64,000 nt of DNA from Luteolibacter flavescens (GTDB lineage: Bacteria; Verrucomicrobiota; Verrucomicrobiia; Verrucomicrobiales; Akkermansiaceae): contig NZ_JAPDDS010000010.1 of the NCBI RefSeq assembly GCF_025950085.1, positions 62,001-126,000 on the forward strand. Direction: 5' to 3'. Made by a program: the position numbers and the translations under genes. Below are positions 52,607 to 61,007 of this stretch, piece by piece (the first letter of the stretch is position 1; every line of letters starts with the position of its first letter). Below the pieces are notes generated by a model. It was not told where the DNA came from and searched no databases. It worked only from the letters and a program-made list of their open reading frames with translations.

Positions 52607-53044
52607 TTACTTGGGGTCTTGGCTGGAATAGTCCTCGCCGCCTTCAACACCATCTGCACCCTTGGAGATGAGCTCGAATTCGGTTGGGTCCTTGCTACCC
52701 GGGAACTTGTAGCCATACTCGTTGTTCCAAGGATCAAGCGGCACCTTGTCCATGATCTTGGACCAGCGGCGCGGTGCGGGCGTGCCGGAGGGCTTTTCCA
52801 CCAGCGCCTTCAGGCCTTGCTGGGTGGATGGGTAGTTGCCGTTGTTCACCTTATACATCTTCAGTGCGCTGGTGATGGAGGCGAAGTCGGTGTCCACGCG
52901 ACCGATTTTGGCAGTTTCGCTGATCTTGCCCATGAAGGTGATCGAGCCGCCCAGAATGAGGGCGATGATCCCGAGGACGATGACCATTTCCAGCAGGGTG
53001 AAACCCGCTTTGGAACGACGGCGGATAGTCGATTGGTATTTCAT
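52607..53044 (-). CDS. gspG: major pseudopilin GspG
   Basis: I start at the ATG at 53044 (MKYQSTIRRRSK), giving 145 residues. The prepilin site is KAGFTLLEMVIVLGIIALILGG. GspG features are obvious: FASITSALKMYKVNNGNYPSTQQGLKALVEKP, a PLDPWNNEYGYKFPG segment (calcium-site region) and an acidic C-terminus. It builds the periplasmic pseudopilus that pushes substrates through the secretin. It is the first gene of the operon. The prepilin peptidase, GspE and GspF are not in the window. Confidence 0.95.
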   Translation of the reverse strand: MKYQSTIRRRSKAGFTLLEMVIVLGIIALILGGSITFMGKISETAKIGRVDTDFASITSALKMYKVNNGNYPSTQQGLKALVEKPSGTPAPRRWSKIMDKVPLDPWNNEYGYKFPGSKDPTEFELISKGADGVEGGEDYSSQDPK

Positions 53045-53103
53045 GAGTGATTGGCTTGGGTAGCTGCGAAAATCCTTACGCCTCGAAAAACACCGCGCGA
53101 TGC

Positions 53104-53139
53104 AAAAGTTGTCGGGGAAATCTGCCTTTCCCCGACAAC
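53104..53139 (-). promoter_or_regulatory. terminator-like hairpin in the secretion operon leader
   Basis: A perfect 13-bp inverted repeat (53108-53120 with 53127-53139) with 6-nt loop is followed on the minus strand by TTTTGC. It lies about 60 nt upstream of gspG and between divergent genes, so it could act as an attenuator in the gspG leader or as a protein-binding palindrome. Confidence 0.6.
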
Positions 53140-53230
53140 CGGGCGGAAATTCGGCACCAATCCCCACTTTACCTCGCCCGGAAGCCGCCTAGGGTGCGCA
53201 GTATCGCCGCGGGAAGCGGCCGCCAATGCC

Positions 53231-53863
53231 ATGAAACGCCGCCGCTTGCTCGCGCTCCTGCTTTTGCTGCCCGCCATCGCCTCCTGCGAACCGAAAAAAG
53301 CCATGCCCGAAGAAGCCAAACAGCCCGCCCCCGCGCCCAAGGTGCCCGAGGGCTCCGAAGTCATCACGCTCGGCGCCGGATGCTTCTGGTGCATCGAGGC
53401 CGCCTACAAGCAACTCGACGGCGTCCAGGCGGCAGTCTCCGGCTACATGGGCGGCACCGTGGCCAAGCCGACCTACGAGCAGATCTGCACCGGCACCACC
53501 GGCCACGCCGAGGTCGTTCAGGTGGTCTATGATCCGAAGAAAATTTCCTCCGAGAAGATCCTTGCCTGGTTCTGGGACCTCCACGACCCGACCACGCTGA
53601 ACCGGCAGGGCGCGGACGTGGGCACCCAATATCGCTCCGCCATCTTCTACAACTCCGACGCCCAGAAGGCGCTCGCCGAGGCTTCCAAAAAGGCAGCACA
53701 GGAGAACTTCAAGGATCCGATCGTCACCGAGATCACCAAGGCCAGCGAGTTCTACCCCGCGGAGAACTACCACCAAGACTACTATTTCCAGAACAAGTCC
53801 AAGAACGGCTACTGCCGCCTGGTCATCGAGCCGAAGCTCAAGAAGCTGAAGCTGGATCACTGA
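53231..53863 (+). CDS. msrA: lipoprotein peptide-methionine (S)-S-oxide reductase
   Basis: I start at the ATG at 53231 (210 residues), where a lipoprotein signal begins: MKRRRLLALLLLLPAIASC with lipid-carrying Cys19. The MsrA domain has the catalytic GCFWC (Cys51 and Cys54), SGYMGG, HAEVVQVVYDP, DPTTLNRQGADVGTQYRSAIF and FYPAENYHQDYY. The enzyme reduces oxidised methionine in proteins, here at the periplasmic or outer membrane face rather than the cytoplasm. It is divergent from the secretion operon. Confidence 0.95.
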   Translation: MKRRRLLALLLLLPAIASCEPKKAMPEEAKQPAPAPKVPEGSEVITLGAGCFWCIEAAYKQLDGVQAAVSGYMGGTVAKPTYEQICTGTTGHAEVVQVVYDPKKISSEKILAWFWDLHDPTTLNRQGADVGTQYRSAIFYNSDAQKALAEASKKAAQENFKDPIVTEITKASEFYPAENYHQDYYFQNKSKNGYCRLVIEPKLKKLKLDH

Positions 53864-54059
53864 GTTGTGATTCTCCGGCGATCTGCCGCAAGGAAGGCGC
53901 GCAACATGACGTCTTGATGCGGTCATGGGACGGGCTTTTGTGGCCACGTGACACACAGGAGGGGCAAAACCGGGCGGCTTTTGGCAAAAAATCCGTGCCT
54001 GCCCCGTCTTATACGCTTCAATACGCCGCGAGCGATTCCGCCACGTCTTTCCTGCACAC

Positions 54060-56195
54060 ATGTCCATCCAGATTCTCCACGCCGACCGGATCCCGGCGAC
54101 CGGATGCCTCGTCATCCCCGGTCGCATCGGCACCCATGAGTTGCCGCAGCTTGAAAAGCTCTTCGCCGGCCGCCGCATCACGTGGCTCGTCGAGGAGAAA
54201 TCGAAGCTGGATCCGACGACGCAGGCAACGCTGGAGCGCTCGGGTGCGGCAGCCGCCTTCGCCGACGATGACGATGCGCAGGCCGTGGGCGAGCAGCTCC
54301 GCGCCGCACTGGAGAATTCCGGAGTGATCGTTTACATCCCCGGCCGTGCCGTCTCCCGCAAGGCCATCCCCTGCACCATCCCGGGCAAGACGCTGCGGAC
54401 TCTGTGCTCATTCGGCCTGCCGGTGCTGCCGGTGATGGTGGACTATCCGCGCGACGCCAGCCTCACGGTGGAGCGCCAGAGCGCGATGCCGCAGGTGGTG
54501 ATCGGCTTTGCCAAGGTGCTCGCCCCCGGCGAGGCCAGCCCCGCGAACTACCGCGAGCGCCTGCTGGAGCTGGTGGAGGAGTCCTTCTCCCGCCGCCCGC
54601 TGCTGAAGTCCTCGCTCGGCACCGCCCTGCTGCAGGGCCTGAAGAAGCACTCGCGCAACAAGGTCCACGACGGCTCGGACGACTCGTCCATCGGCTTCGA
54701 CCGCATCCTCGGCGCGGCGCTCGTCTTCTCGAAGTATCTCAAGGAATCCACGGACAACCCGCGCATCGGCATCATCCTGCCGCCGGGGAAGGCCGGTCTC
54801 ATCGCGAACCTCGCCGCGGTCTTCGCGGGCAAGGTGCCGGTGAACTTCAACTTCACCGCCGGTCACGAGGCAGTCCGCTCGGCCATGCGCCAGTCAAAGG
54901 TGGACCGCTACATCACGGCGGATCCCTTTGTCCGGAAACTGGCCTCCTTCCCCTGGCCGCCGAACCGCGACATGATCTTCATCGAGCGCGCGCTGCCGAC
55001 GCTGAAGAAGAAGATCATCACCTGGACCATCCTCGGCAAGCTGCTGCCGTCGTCGGTGATCGCGACGCTCTTCGGCATCGGCAAGAAGCGCGGCAATGAC
55101 GAGGCGATCCTGCTCTTCACCTCCGGCTCGTCCGGCGAGCCGAAGGGCGTGCCGCTCACGCATCGCAACGTGCTTGGCAACGTCTGCCAATTCGGCACGC
55201 GCCTCGACCTCGTACCCGAATCGTCCGCCATCCTCGGCTGCCTGCCGCTCTTCCACTCCTTCGGCTGCACGGTCACGCTGTGGTATCCGGTGATCGAGGG
55301 CCTCGACCTGGTGACCTACCCGAACCCGCTGGAGACGAAGCGCCTCGCGGAACTCATTTCCCAGAAAGGCGTCAATATCCTGCTGGCCACGCCGACCTTC
55401 CTGCGCGGCTACATGAAGCGCATCGAGCCGGAGCAACTCCGCTCGCTGCAGCTCGTGGTGACCGGTGCGGAGAAGCTGCCGGACAATCTCGCGCAGTCCT
55501 TCGAGGAGCGCTTCAGCATCCCGCCGCAGGAGGGCTACGGCCTGACCGAGACCTCACCGGCCACGAACGTGAATCTGCCGGACCCCGCACCCGCGGGCGA
55601 AGCCATCGTGGTCCCGTCGCACCGCCGCGGCTCCGTGGGCCAGTTGCTCCCGGGCATCGCCCTGCGCCTCACCGACCCCGCCACCGAAAAGCCGCAGCCC
55701 GCCGACAAGCAGGGCGTGATCTGGCTGAAGGGCGCGAACATCTTCCCCGGCTACCTGAACAACACGAAGAAGTCCGAGGAAGTGCTCACGAAGGATGGTT
55801 GGTTCCGCACCGGCGACGTGGGCCGTCTCGATGACGATGGCTTCCTCTACATCGAAGGCCGCATCTCGCGCTTCTCGAAAATCGCCGGCGAAATGGTGCC
55901 GCACGAGACCGTCGAGGCCGCGATCAACAAGGCACTCGGCCTCGACGCGGAAGCGGAGCGCAAGATCGCCATCGTCGGCATCCCGGACGAGCAGAAGGGC
56001 GAGGCCATCGTGCTGCTGTCCACCATCGCCGGACCGGCGCTGGAGCAGGAGTGCATCGACCTCCGCTACAAGCTCATGGACGCGGGCTTCCCGTCGCTGT
56101 GGTGCCCGAAGATCATCGTCCCCGTGGCGGAGATCCCGGTGCTGGCCTCCGGCAAGCTCGACCTCAAGGGCTGCGAGGAACTGGCGCGGAACTGA
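54060..56195 (+). CDS. Aas-like acyl-activating protein (AMP-binding) with degenerate acyltransferase head
   Basis: The product is 711 residues. Residues 1-190 correspond in position to the PlsC-like acyltransferase of Aas, but no H-x4-D catalytic motif is present. Residues about 215-711 form an adenylate-forming enzyme: P-loop LLFTSGSSGEPKGVPLTH, LPLFHSFGC, VTGAEKL, GYGLTETSPA, GWFRTGDVG, and catalytic Lys in SGKLDLKG. It should activate fatty acids to acyl-AMP for transfer to ACP, CoA or a lipid. It appears monocistronic, with a convergent terminator 3'. Confidence 0.88.
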   Translation: MSIQILHADRIPATGCLVIPGRIGTHELPQLEKLFAGRRITWLVEEKSKLDPTTQATLERSGAAAAFADDDDAQAVGEQLRAALENSGVIVYIPGRAVSRKAIPCTIPGKTLRTLCSFGLPVLPVMVDYPRDASLTVERQSAMPQVVIGFAKVLAPGEASPANYRERLLELVEESFSRRPLLKSSLGTALLQGLKKHSRNKVHDGSDDSSIGFDRILGAALVFSKYLKESTDNPRIGIILPPGKAGLIANLAAVFAGKVPVNFNFTAGHEAVRSAMRQSKVDRYITADPFVRKLASFPWPPNRDMIFIERALPTLKKKIITWTILGKLLPSSVIATLFGIGKKRGNDEAILLFTSGSSGEPKGVPLTHRNVLGNVCQFGTRLDLVPESSAILGCLPLFHSFGCTVTLWYPVIEGLDLVTYPNPLETKRLAELISQKGVNILLATPTFLRGYMKRIEPEQLRSLQLVVTGAEKLPDNLAQSFEERFSIPPQEGYGLTETSPATNVNLPDPAPAGEAIVVPSHRRGSVGQLLPGIALRLTDPATEKPQPADKQGVIWLKGANIFPGYLNNTKKSEEVLTKDGWFRTGDVGRLDDDGFLYIEGRISRFSKIAGEMVPHETVEAAINKALGLDAEAERKIAIVGIPDEQKGEAIVLLSTIAGPALEQECIDLRYKLMDAGFPSLWCPKIIVPVAEIPVLASGKLDLKGCEELARN

Positions 56196-56225
56196 TCCAC
56201 GCCAGCCGGGAGACGTCTCGGACAA

Positions 56226-56257
56226 AGCCCGCGGGGATCACTTCTTCGCGGGCTCCA
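56226..56257. terminator. hairpin at the convergent ends of two genes
   Basis: AGCCCGCG (56226-56233) pairs with CGCGGGCT (56247-56254). It overlaps the stop codon of the minus-strand gene at 56238 and is followed by short T runs on both strands. Confidence 0.55.
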
Positions 56258-56981
56258 TTTTGACGGGCACCACCTCTTCCTTCAGGTCCGTCCAGTAGCG
56301 CACGGTCACGGAGAGCTTGTCGCCCTTCGCCTTCTCGAAGTGGTAGGTCTTCGCCTTGTTCACGGTCGAGGTCGAGTTGCTGTCCAGCTCGGTATCGCCG
56401 TCCTTCACAGTGATCTCGATCACCGCGTCGGGATTGCCGGTGACCGTGACGGACGAGCCCTTGTCTGCTCCGCCGCCGAAGAATCCCGCGCCCTGCCCGG
56501 ATGAAATCTCGAAGGGCCCCAGCTCGTGCTGGGTCTTGTCGCCATCGGTCAGCTCGATCTTCTTTTCCTCCGGCTTGGAGGCGGTGATCACCGTGACACT
56601 GGCATCCAGGGCCGCGGCCTCCAGCGAGCCGAAGAGGTCGCCCGGGAACGAGATGCCGAAGCGGCCGAGCTTCCCGTCCTCGCTCACCTTCGAAAAGCTC
56701 TCCTGCTCCCAGTTCGCCTTGCCGCTGCGGGTGCGCGACCACTCGCGGCCGTCGCCGAGCTTGAAAGATTTGACGTCCACGGACTTGTCCTTGATCGCCA
56801 CCAGGTTTTCGCCGCTGACGAGGAAGTCCAGCCTGACCCCGGGCTCGTAGCCCATCGGCTTCACCTCAAAGGGGATCTCCCCGGCGAGCGGCTTGCCCAC
56901 CTGGACTTGCACGAGCGAGACTTCAAAGGGCTCGGCAGCTACGGCGAGCGACATCAGGGGGAGGAAGAGCAGGGCTTTCAT
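56238..56981 (-). CDS. exported hypothetical beta-rich protein
   Basis: I start at the ATG at 56981 (247 residues) because a signal peptide, MKALLFLPLMSLAVAAE, begins there. The mature protein is predicted to be mainly beta-strand, with a Gly-rich GQGAGFFGGGADKG loop near residue 150 and a Lys/Glu-rich C-terminus. No cysteine or catalytic motif stands out, and I do not recognise a family. It lies 45 nt after the large repeat protein on the same strand and may be co-transcribed. Confidence 0.75.
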   Translation of the reverse strand: MKALLFLPLMSLAVAAEPFEVSLVQVQVGKPLAGEIPFEVKPMGYEPGVRLDFLVSGENLVAIKDKSVDVKSFKLGDGREWSRTRSGKANWEQESFSKVSEDGKLGRFGISFPGDLFGSLEAAALDASVTVITASKPEEKKIELTDGDKTQHELGPFEISSGQGAGFFGGGADKGSSVTVTGNPDAVIEITVKDGDTELDSNSTSTVNKAKTYHFEKAKGDKLSVTVRYWTDLKEEVVPVKMEPAKK

Positions 56982-57026
56982 CGGGACCAAGCTGCCGATG
57001 AAAGCCTCTGCTGCCAAGATCAAGCG

Positions 57027-59552
57027 TCAGTCCGGAATCCTCAGTCGGAAGTAGCCACTCTTCGCATCCGCCGGGATTTCCAGCGCCACCTCGGTGACTC
57101 CGCTGGCTGATATCGTCACCTCCCGGAAGTCCGTCCAAGCGGCGAGATCACCGGAATGCTCGACCATGTAGCTGATCCCCGGCACGCCGGTCACCGCGAG
57201 GACCAGGCCTCCGGTCGCATTCCGCTGGATGGCGAGCGCAGGCACTTGCGCCGGTTCCGCCAGCTTCGCCGTCGCACTGCGGGCTGCGGCGACCGGTGGA
57301 TTGATCACGACCATGATGGTGCCCGGAGCCGAGTCCACCGTACCGTCATTCGCCACGTAGTTGAAGAAGATCGTGCCGGTGAAATTCGCCGCGGGCTTGA
57401 ACTTGAGGTTCGCGCCTTTGCCGATGAGCTTGCCGCCGGTCACCGGGGAAACGACGCGAAAGGTCAGCGGGTCATTGTCCGCATCGGTGCCACGCAGGGT
57501 CAGCGCCACGGGCTTCTTGGCCGGGCCGCTGAAGCCCTGCGACTGCGCGACCGGCGCCCGGTTGTTCGGATTCGTCACCGTGATCTCCACCAAGGCGGCA
57601 GCGGACTTGGCCGTGCCATCCGTGGCGATGAAGGTGAAGCGGTCCGTCCCCTTGAAGCCGCTCTTCGGCGTGTAGATGAAGTTCGGCCCGGTGCCGGTGA
57701 CGGTTCCGTTGGCCGGTTGCTTCACCACCGAGAAGCTCAGGTTGTCGCCGTCGGGATCACTGCCAGCCACCACGATTTGCGCGGCGGTGTTCTGATTCGC
57801 CGAGGCCGTTCGCGCGGTCGCGACCGGCTTCGTGTTCTTGGCCTTCACCTTCAGCCTCACTGTCGCGGACGCGGAATCGACCTTCCCGTCATTCACCACG
57901 TAGGTGAGCGTGTCCTCCCCCACCCACTTCGCGGCGGGCGTGTAGGTAAAGTTCGGGGCGGTGCCGGTCAGCGTGCCATTGGCCGGGGGCGTGACGATGC
58001 GGAAGGTGAGCGCGTCGGCGTCGGCATCGGCGCCGCTCAGGGTGACCACCGCCGACTTGTTCTTCATCATCGTGACGAACTTGCCGTATGCCTGCGGTGC
58101 GCGGTTCGTGTCGGTCACGCTGATCGAAACGGTGGCCACGGCAGAATTGAGCGCGCCGTCATTGGCCCGGTAGGTGAAGCTGTCGCTGCCGGTGAATCCG
58201 GACCGCGGGGTGTAGGTCAGGTTCGGAGCCGTGCCGCCGAGCGATCCGTTTGCCGGTGGAGTGACGATCGCGAAGGTCAGCGGACTGCCTTCCACATCGG
58301 TGCCGGCGAGGACCACGGCCACCGGGTTGCCGGGGGTGGTCGTCAGGGTTCGTGGCACGGCCACCGGCGCGTCATTCACGGGAGTGACCGTGATGCTGAC
58401 CGTGGCATTCGCCGAATTCGCGGTGCCATCGCTGACGCGGAAGGTGAAGCTGACCGTCCCGTTGAAATTCGTGGCCGGGGTGTAGGTGAGATTCGGCGCG
58501 GTACCGGAAAGCGTCCCGCTCCCCGGCTGGCTGACCACGGTGTAGGTCAGCGAGCTTCCCTCGATGTCCGTCCCTGTCAGCCGGATCGAAAGCGGCGTGT
58601 CCTCCGCCACCGTGAGACTCTGCCCGTTCGCGACGGGTGCATCATTCACCGGCGAGATCGTGATATTCACCATCGCCGGTGCGGAGGTGGCCGACCCATC
58701 GCTCACCCGGTAGCTGAAGCTGTCGCTTCCATTGACGTTCGCCGCGGGCCGGTAGGTCAGGTTCGGCGGCGTGCCGCTGAGGGCCCCCTTCGTCGGCTCG
58801 GAAACGATTTCGTAGCGAAGGGAATCCCCGTCCACGTCGGTGCCGGTCAGCGTGATCGCCACCTGGCCGTCTTCCGGCACGGTCAGGGATTTCGCGCCCG
58901 CCACAGGAGGATCGTTCACCGGGGTGATCTCGATGCTGACGGTCGCGATACCCGAATCCAGCGCGCCGTCGCTCACCCGGTAGGTGAAGCTGTCGCTGCC
59001 GTTCGCATTCGCCGCGGGTCGGTAGGTCAGGTTCGGAGCGGTGCCGCTGAGGGTTCCCTTCGACGGCCCGGCGACGATGGCATACGACAAGGTGTCTCCC
59101 TCGGCGTCCGTCCCGGAGAGGGTGACGGAAGCCTGTCCGTCTTCCACCAGCGAGAGCGAAAACGACCCGGCCGACGGCGCGGTATTCGGCAATCCCGGCA
59201 CGGTATAGGTCACCTCCGAGGACGGAGCGCTGGTTTGTCCGGCGGCATTGTAGGCCACCACCGTGAAATAGTAAGTTGTCCCCTGATGCAGCCCCGTCGC
59301 GGTCGCGGAAGTAGTTACCCCGGCATCCATGGAGCTCGTATAGCTCCCGGGCGTTGTCCCGTATTGCAGGCGGTATCCTGCGATATCCGCTTCCGGATTC
59401 CGGTCCCAGGCCAAGGATACGGTATTACTCCCGGCTGAAAAGGCACTACCGGCAAGACAAAATGCCGCAACAAGGATAGCGGCGAGGGATTTCAGTAAAT
59501 ATCGGCTTGGGGGATACTCAGAATGTTTATTGGCGCTGAACAAATGGTTCAT
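57027..59552 (-). CDS. surface protein with fibronectin type III domain and seven cadherin-like repeats
   Basis: The product is 841 residues. The signal peptide lies at about residues 20-40. A fibronectin type III domain (about 42-120, VSLAWDRNPEADIAGYRLQYG) is followed by seven tandem repeats of about 90 residues with the pattern ND-PVA, GTD-x-GD-x-L, GTLSGTAPNLTYTP, DSFTYRVSDG. These are Ig/cadherin-like modules, whose acidic DxDGD turns usually bind calcium. The last 85 residues are the SGDLAAWTDF through YFRLRIPD module found in other exported proteins here. It is probably an adhesin or matrix protein. Confidence 0.88.
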   Translation of the reverse strand: MNHLFSANKHSEYPPSRYLLKSLAAILVAAFCLAGSAFSAGSNTVSLAWDRNPEADIAGYRLQYGTTPGSYTSSMDAGVTTSATATGLHQGTTYYFTVVAYNAAGQTSAPSSEVTYTVPGLPNTAPSAGSFSLSLVEDGQASVTLSGTDAEGDTLSYAIVAGPSKGTLSGTAPNLTYRPAANANGSDSFTYRVSDGALDSGIATVSIEITPVNDPPVAGAKSLTVPEDGQVAITLTGTDVDGDSLRYEIVSEPTKGALSGTPPNLTYRPAANVNGSDSFSYRVSDGSATSAPAMVNITISPVNDAPVANGQSLTVAEDTPLSIRLTGTDIEGSSLTYTVVSQPGSGTLSGTAPNLTYTPATNFNGTVSFTFRVSDGTANSANATVSITVTPVNDAPVAVPRTLTTTPGNPVAVVLAGTDVEGSPLTFAIVTPPANGSLGGTAPNLTYTPRSGFTGSDSFTYRANDGALNSAVATVSISVTDTNRAPQAYGKFVTMMKNKSAVVTLSGADADADALTFRIVTPPANGTLTGTAPNFTYTPAAKWVGEDTLTYVVNDGKVDSASATVRLKVKAKNTKPVATARTASANQNTAAQIVVAGSDPDGDNLSFSVVKQPANGTVTGTGPNFIYTPKSGFKGTDRFTFIATDGTAKSAAALVEITVTNPNNRAPVAQSQGFSGPAKKPVALTLRGTDADNDPLTFRVVSPVTGGKLIGKGANLKFKPAANFTGTIFFNYVANDGTVDSAPGTIMVVINPPVAAARSATAKLAEPAQVPALAIQRNATGGLVLAVTGVPGISYMVEHSGDLAAWTDFREVTISASGVTEVALEIPADAKSGYFRLRIPD

Positions 59553-60024
59553 CGTTCTGGCGATACGGGTTTGGTTTCACATGACGTGTCCCTCGCGGGA
59601 CCCGTGGGGGGCAGGCGAAACACAACCTGAAACGGGAACCTGCAAGGCAGGCGACCCGACGCTCCGGGGGAATCGGAGCAGTCCGGCTGCGATCTCTGAA
59701 AGCTGGTGGCGGATTGGCATCCACCCGTTCCACCACCTCAACTGCCGCGGGTACGGCACCCGACTTCCCGGGACGGGAGATCAGGAAAGTGAAGACGATG
59801 TTGCCGGGGCTTTTCATGGAACAAGTCCACCGGGTCAAATCTCGTTAGAGACTTCAACCTTTGAGGCACCCTAAAAGATCCGCTTATCTTAACAAGCAAA
59901 TCTGTAAATAAGATCACCCCACCCCTTCCCCACCAACATCCGAACACGGAGCCTCATTGTGAATAAGACGCCCGTGCGCACATCCGCACCGGAACCATAA
60001 AAAGCCCCGGCGCGGTTAGATAAA
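59553..60024. other. 472-nt intergenic region without recognised gene
   Basis: It lies upstream of the repeat protein. An AT-rich patch at 59880-59915 may contain its promoter (TTTACA on the minus strand). A 103-codon minus-strand frame overlaps the start of the repeat gene and is not convincing. I see no structured RNA that I can name. Confidence 0.5.
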
Positions 60025-60921
60025 TTACCGGGAACGATTGACCAATTTGGCAGCCGTCGCGGCATCCACCGTGAAGGTGCCCTTGCCGAAATTCTTCAGC
60101 GCCTCACCTTCGTTGATCTGATATTCGAAGGCTTTGATCGGCTTCGTACCGTCAATCTCGGACATGAGATAGACCCGGATGGCGAGGGCTTCCTTGCCGG
60201 TACCACCTTCGATGGGCTTCACGGTGTAAACCACCGAGTTCGCCCCATCCAGCGCGCCGCCGATGACCACTTCCGCCTCCTTGGCATTCACGAAGCGATG
60301 GCGGCTGAATTGGTTCACCTGCATCTCGACCTCGCGTCCGGGGCAAAAGACGTAAACCTTCGCGATGTACTTCGCCGGGCTCACCGAGGCCGCGGTGGGC
60401 GGCACGACGCCGGACGCTTGGAAATCGGGCGTCTCCGCCACGTATTTCAGGTCTCCCGCCGCCAACTCCTTGCGCACGTCCGGAAGGCCGGCGAGGTTGA
60501 CGAAATCCGCTCGGTCGTAGCGCCAGCCGCCGGTATTGACGAATGAGAGCACCAGCACGTTGTCCGTGGGCGTGCCGCCAACGCCGAAGTCTACCTTGCC
60601 GAAGAAGGCAGCCTTCGCGGTGGGTCCCTTCTGGGAAAGGTGGATCATTTTCAGCCCGTCCAACGGCGGAGGCGGGGCCGGAAGGTCGAAAAGGGTCGAG
60701 GGAAATGCGCGCTTTTCCGAGACGATGCGGTTCCGCATTTCGACCTGGCGGTGCTGGGCGGTGGTCCGTTGCCAGGCCGGGAAGTCCTTGCGCAGCATCG
60801 CATTGCGCCAAGTTCCATAGGTCGAGACGAGGGCGCTGCCGGTGTTTGCCCCGGCAGGAGCTTGGGCGAGCGCCGCCGCGGGCAGCAACAGCACGGCAAA
60901 AATTGCGAGGATGCGCGTCAT
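60025..60921 (-). CDS. exported hypothetical protein
   Basis: The product is 298 residues with a clear signal peptide (MTRILAIFAVLLLPAAALAQ). Early helices include STYGTWRNAMLRKDFPAWQRTTAQHRQVEMRNRIVSEKRAFPSTLF-type sequence around residues 33-75, followed by a beta-rich body with FGVGGTPTDNVLVLSFVN and a late YKVKPIEGG-like segment. I do not recognise a family. It lacks an obvious catalytic motif. It is divergent from the hydrolase-like gene at 61008. Confidence 0.75.
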   Translation of the reverse strand: MTRILAIFAVLLLPAAALAQAPAGANTGSALVSTYGTWRNAMLRKDFPAWQRTTAQHRQVEMRNRIVSEKRAFPSTLFDLPAPPPPLDGLKMIHLSQKGPTAKAAFFGKVDFGVGGTPTDNVLVLSFVNTGGWRYDRADFVNLAGLPDVRKELAAGDLKYVAETPDFQASGVVPPTAASVSPAKYIAKVYVFCPGREVEMQVNQFSRHRFVNAKEAEVVIGGALDGANSVVYTVKPIEGGTGKEALAIRVYLMSEIDGTKPIKAFEYQINEGEALKNFGKGTFTVDAATAAKLVNRSR

Positions 60922-61007
60922 CGGTGAAATGGATTGGACAAGCCGACCACGGAGATAACAAATCTTTTCGCACGCCGATTGCCGCTCCCTTTTTCGTTCC
61001 CCCCTCG

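Noticed and set aside
57300-59200. Regularly spaced near-repeats of about 270 nt that might suggest a repeat array
   Set aside because: The period equals the roughly 90-residue protein repeat and the frame is open throughout, so this is domain duplication, not a CRISPR or satellite array.
57156-59438. A 760-codon open frame on the plus strand opposite the cadherin-like repeat gene
   Set aside because: It is antisense to tandem repeats with strong codon bias; the translation is Arg/His/Gly-rich without domains. It is a GC-rich shadow of the real gene.
59580-59720. Possible c-di-GMP or other riboswitch ahead of the repeat protein
   Set aside because: Only short local stems were found; the conserved GEMM core segments are absent in either orientation.
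59527-59838. A 103-codon minus-strand frame upstream of the cadherin-like gene
   Set aside because: It overlaps the start of the large gene, is Arg/Pro-rich and matches nothing I recognise. A short unknown gene cannot be excluded, but support is too weak.
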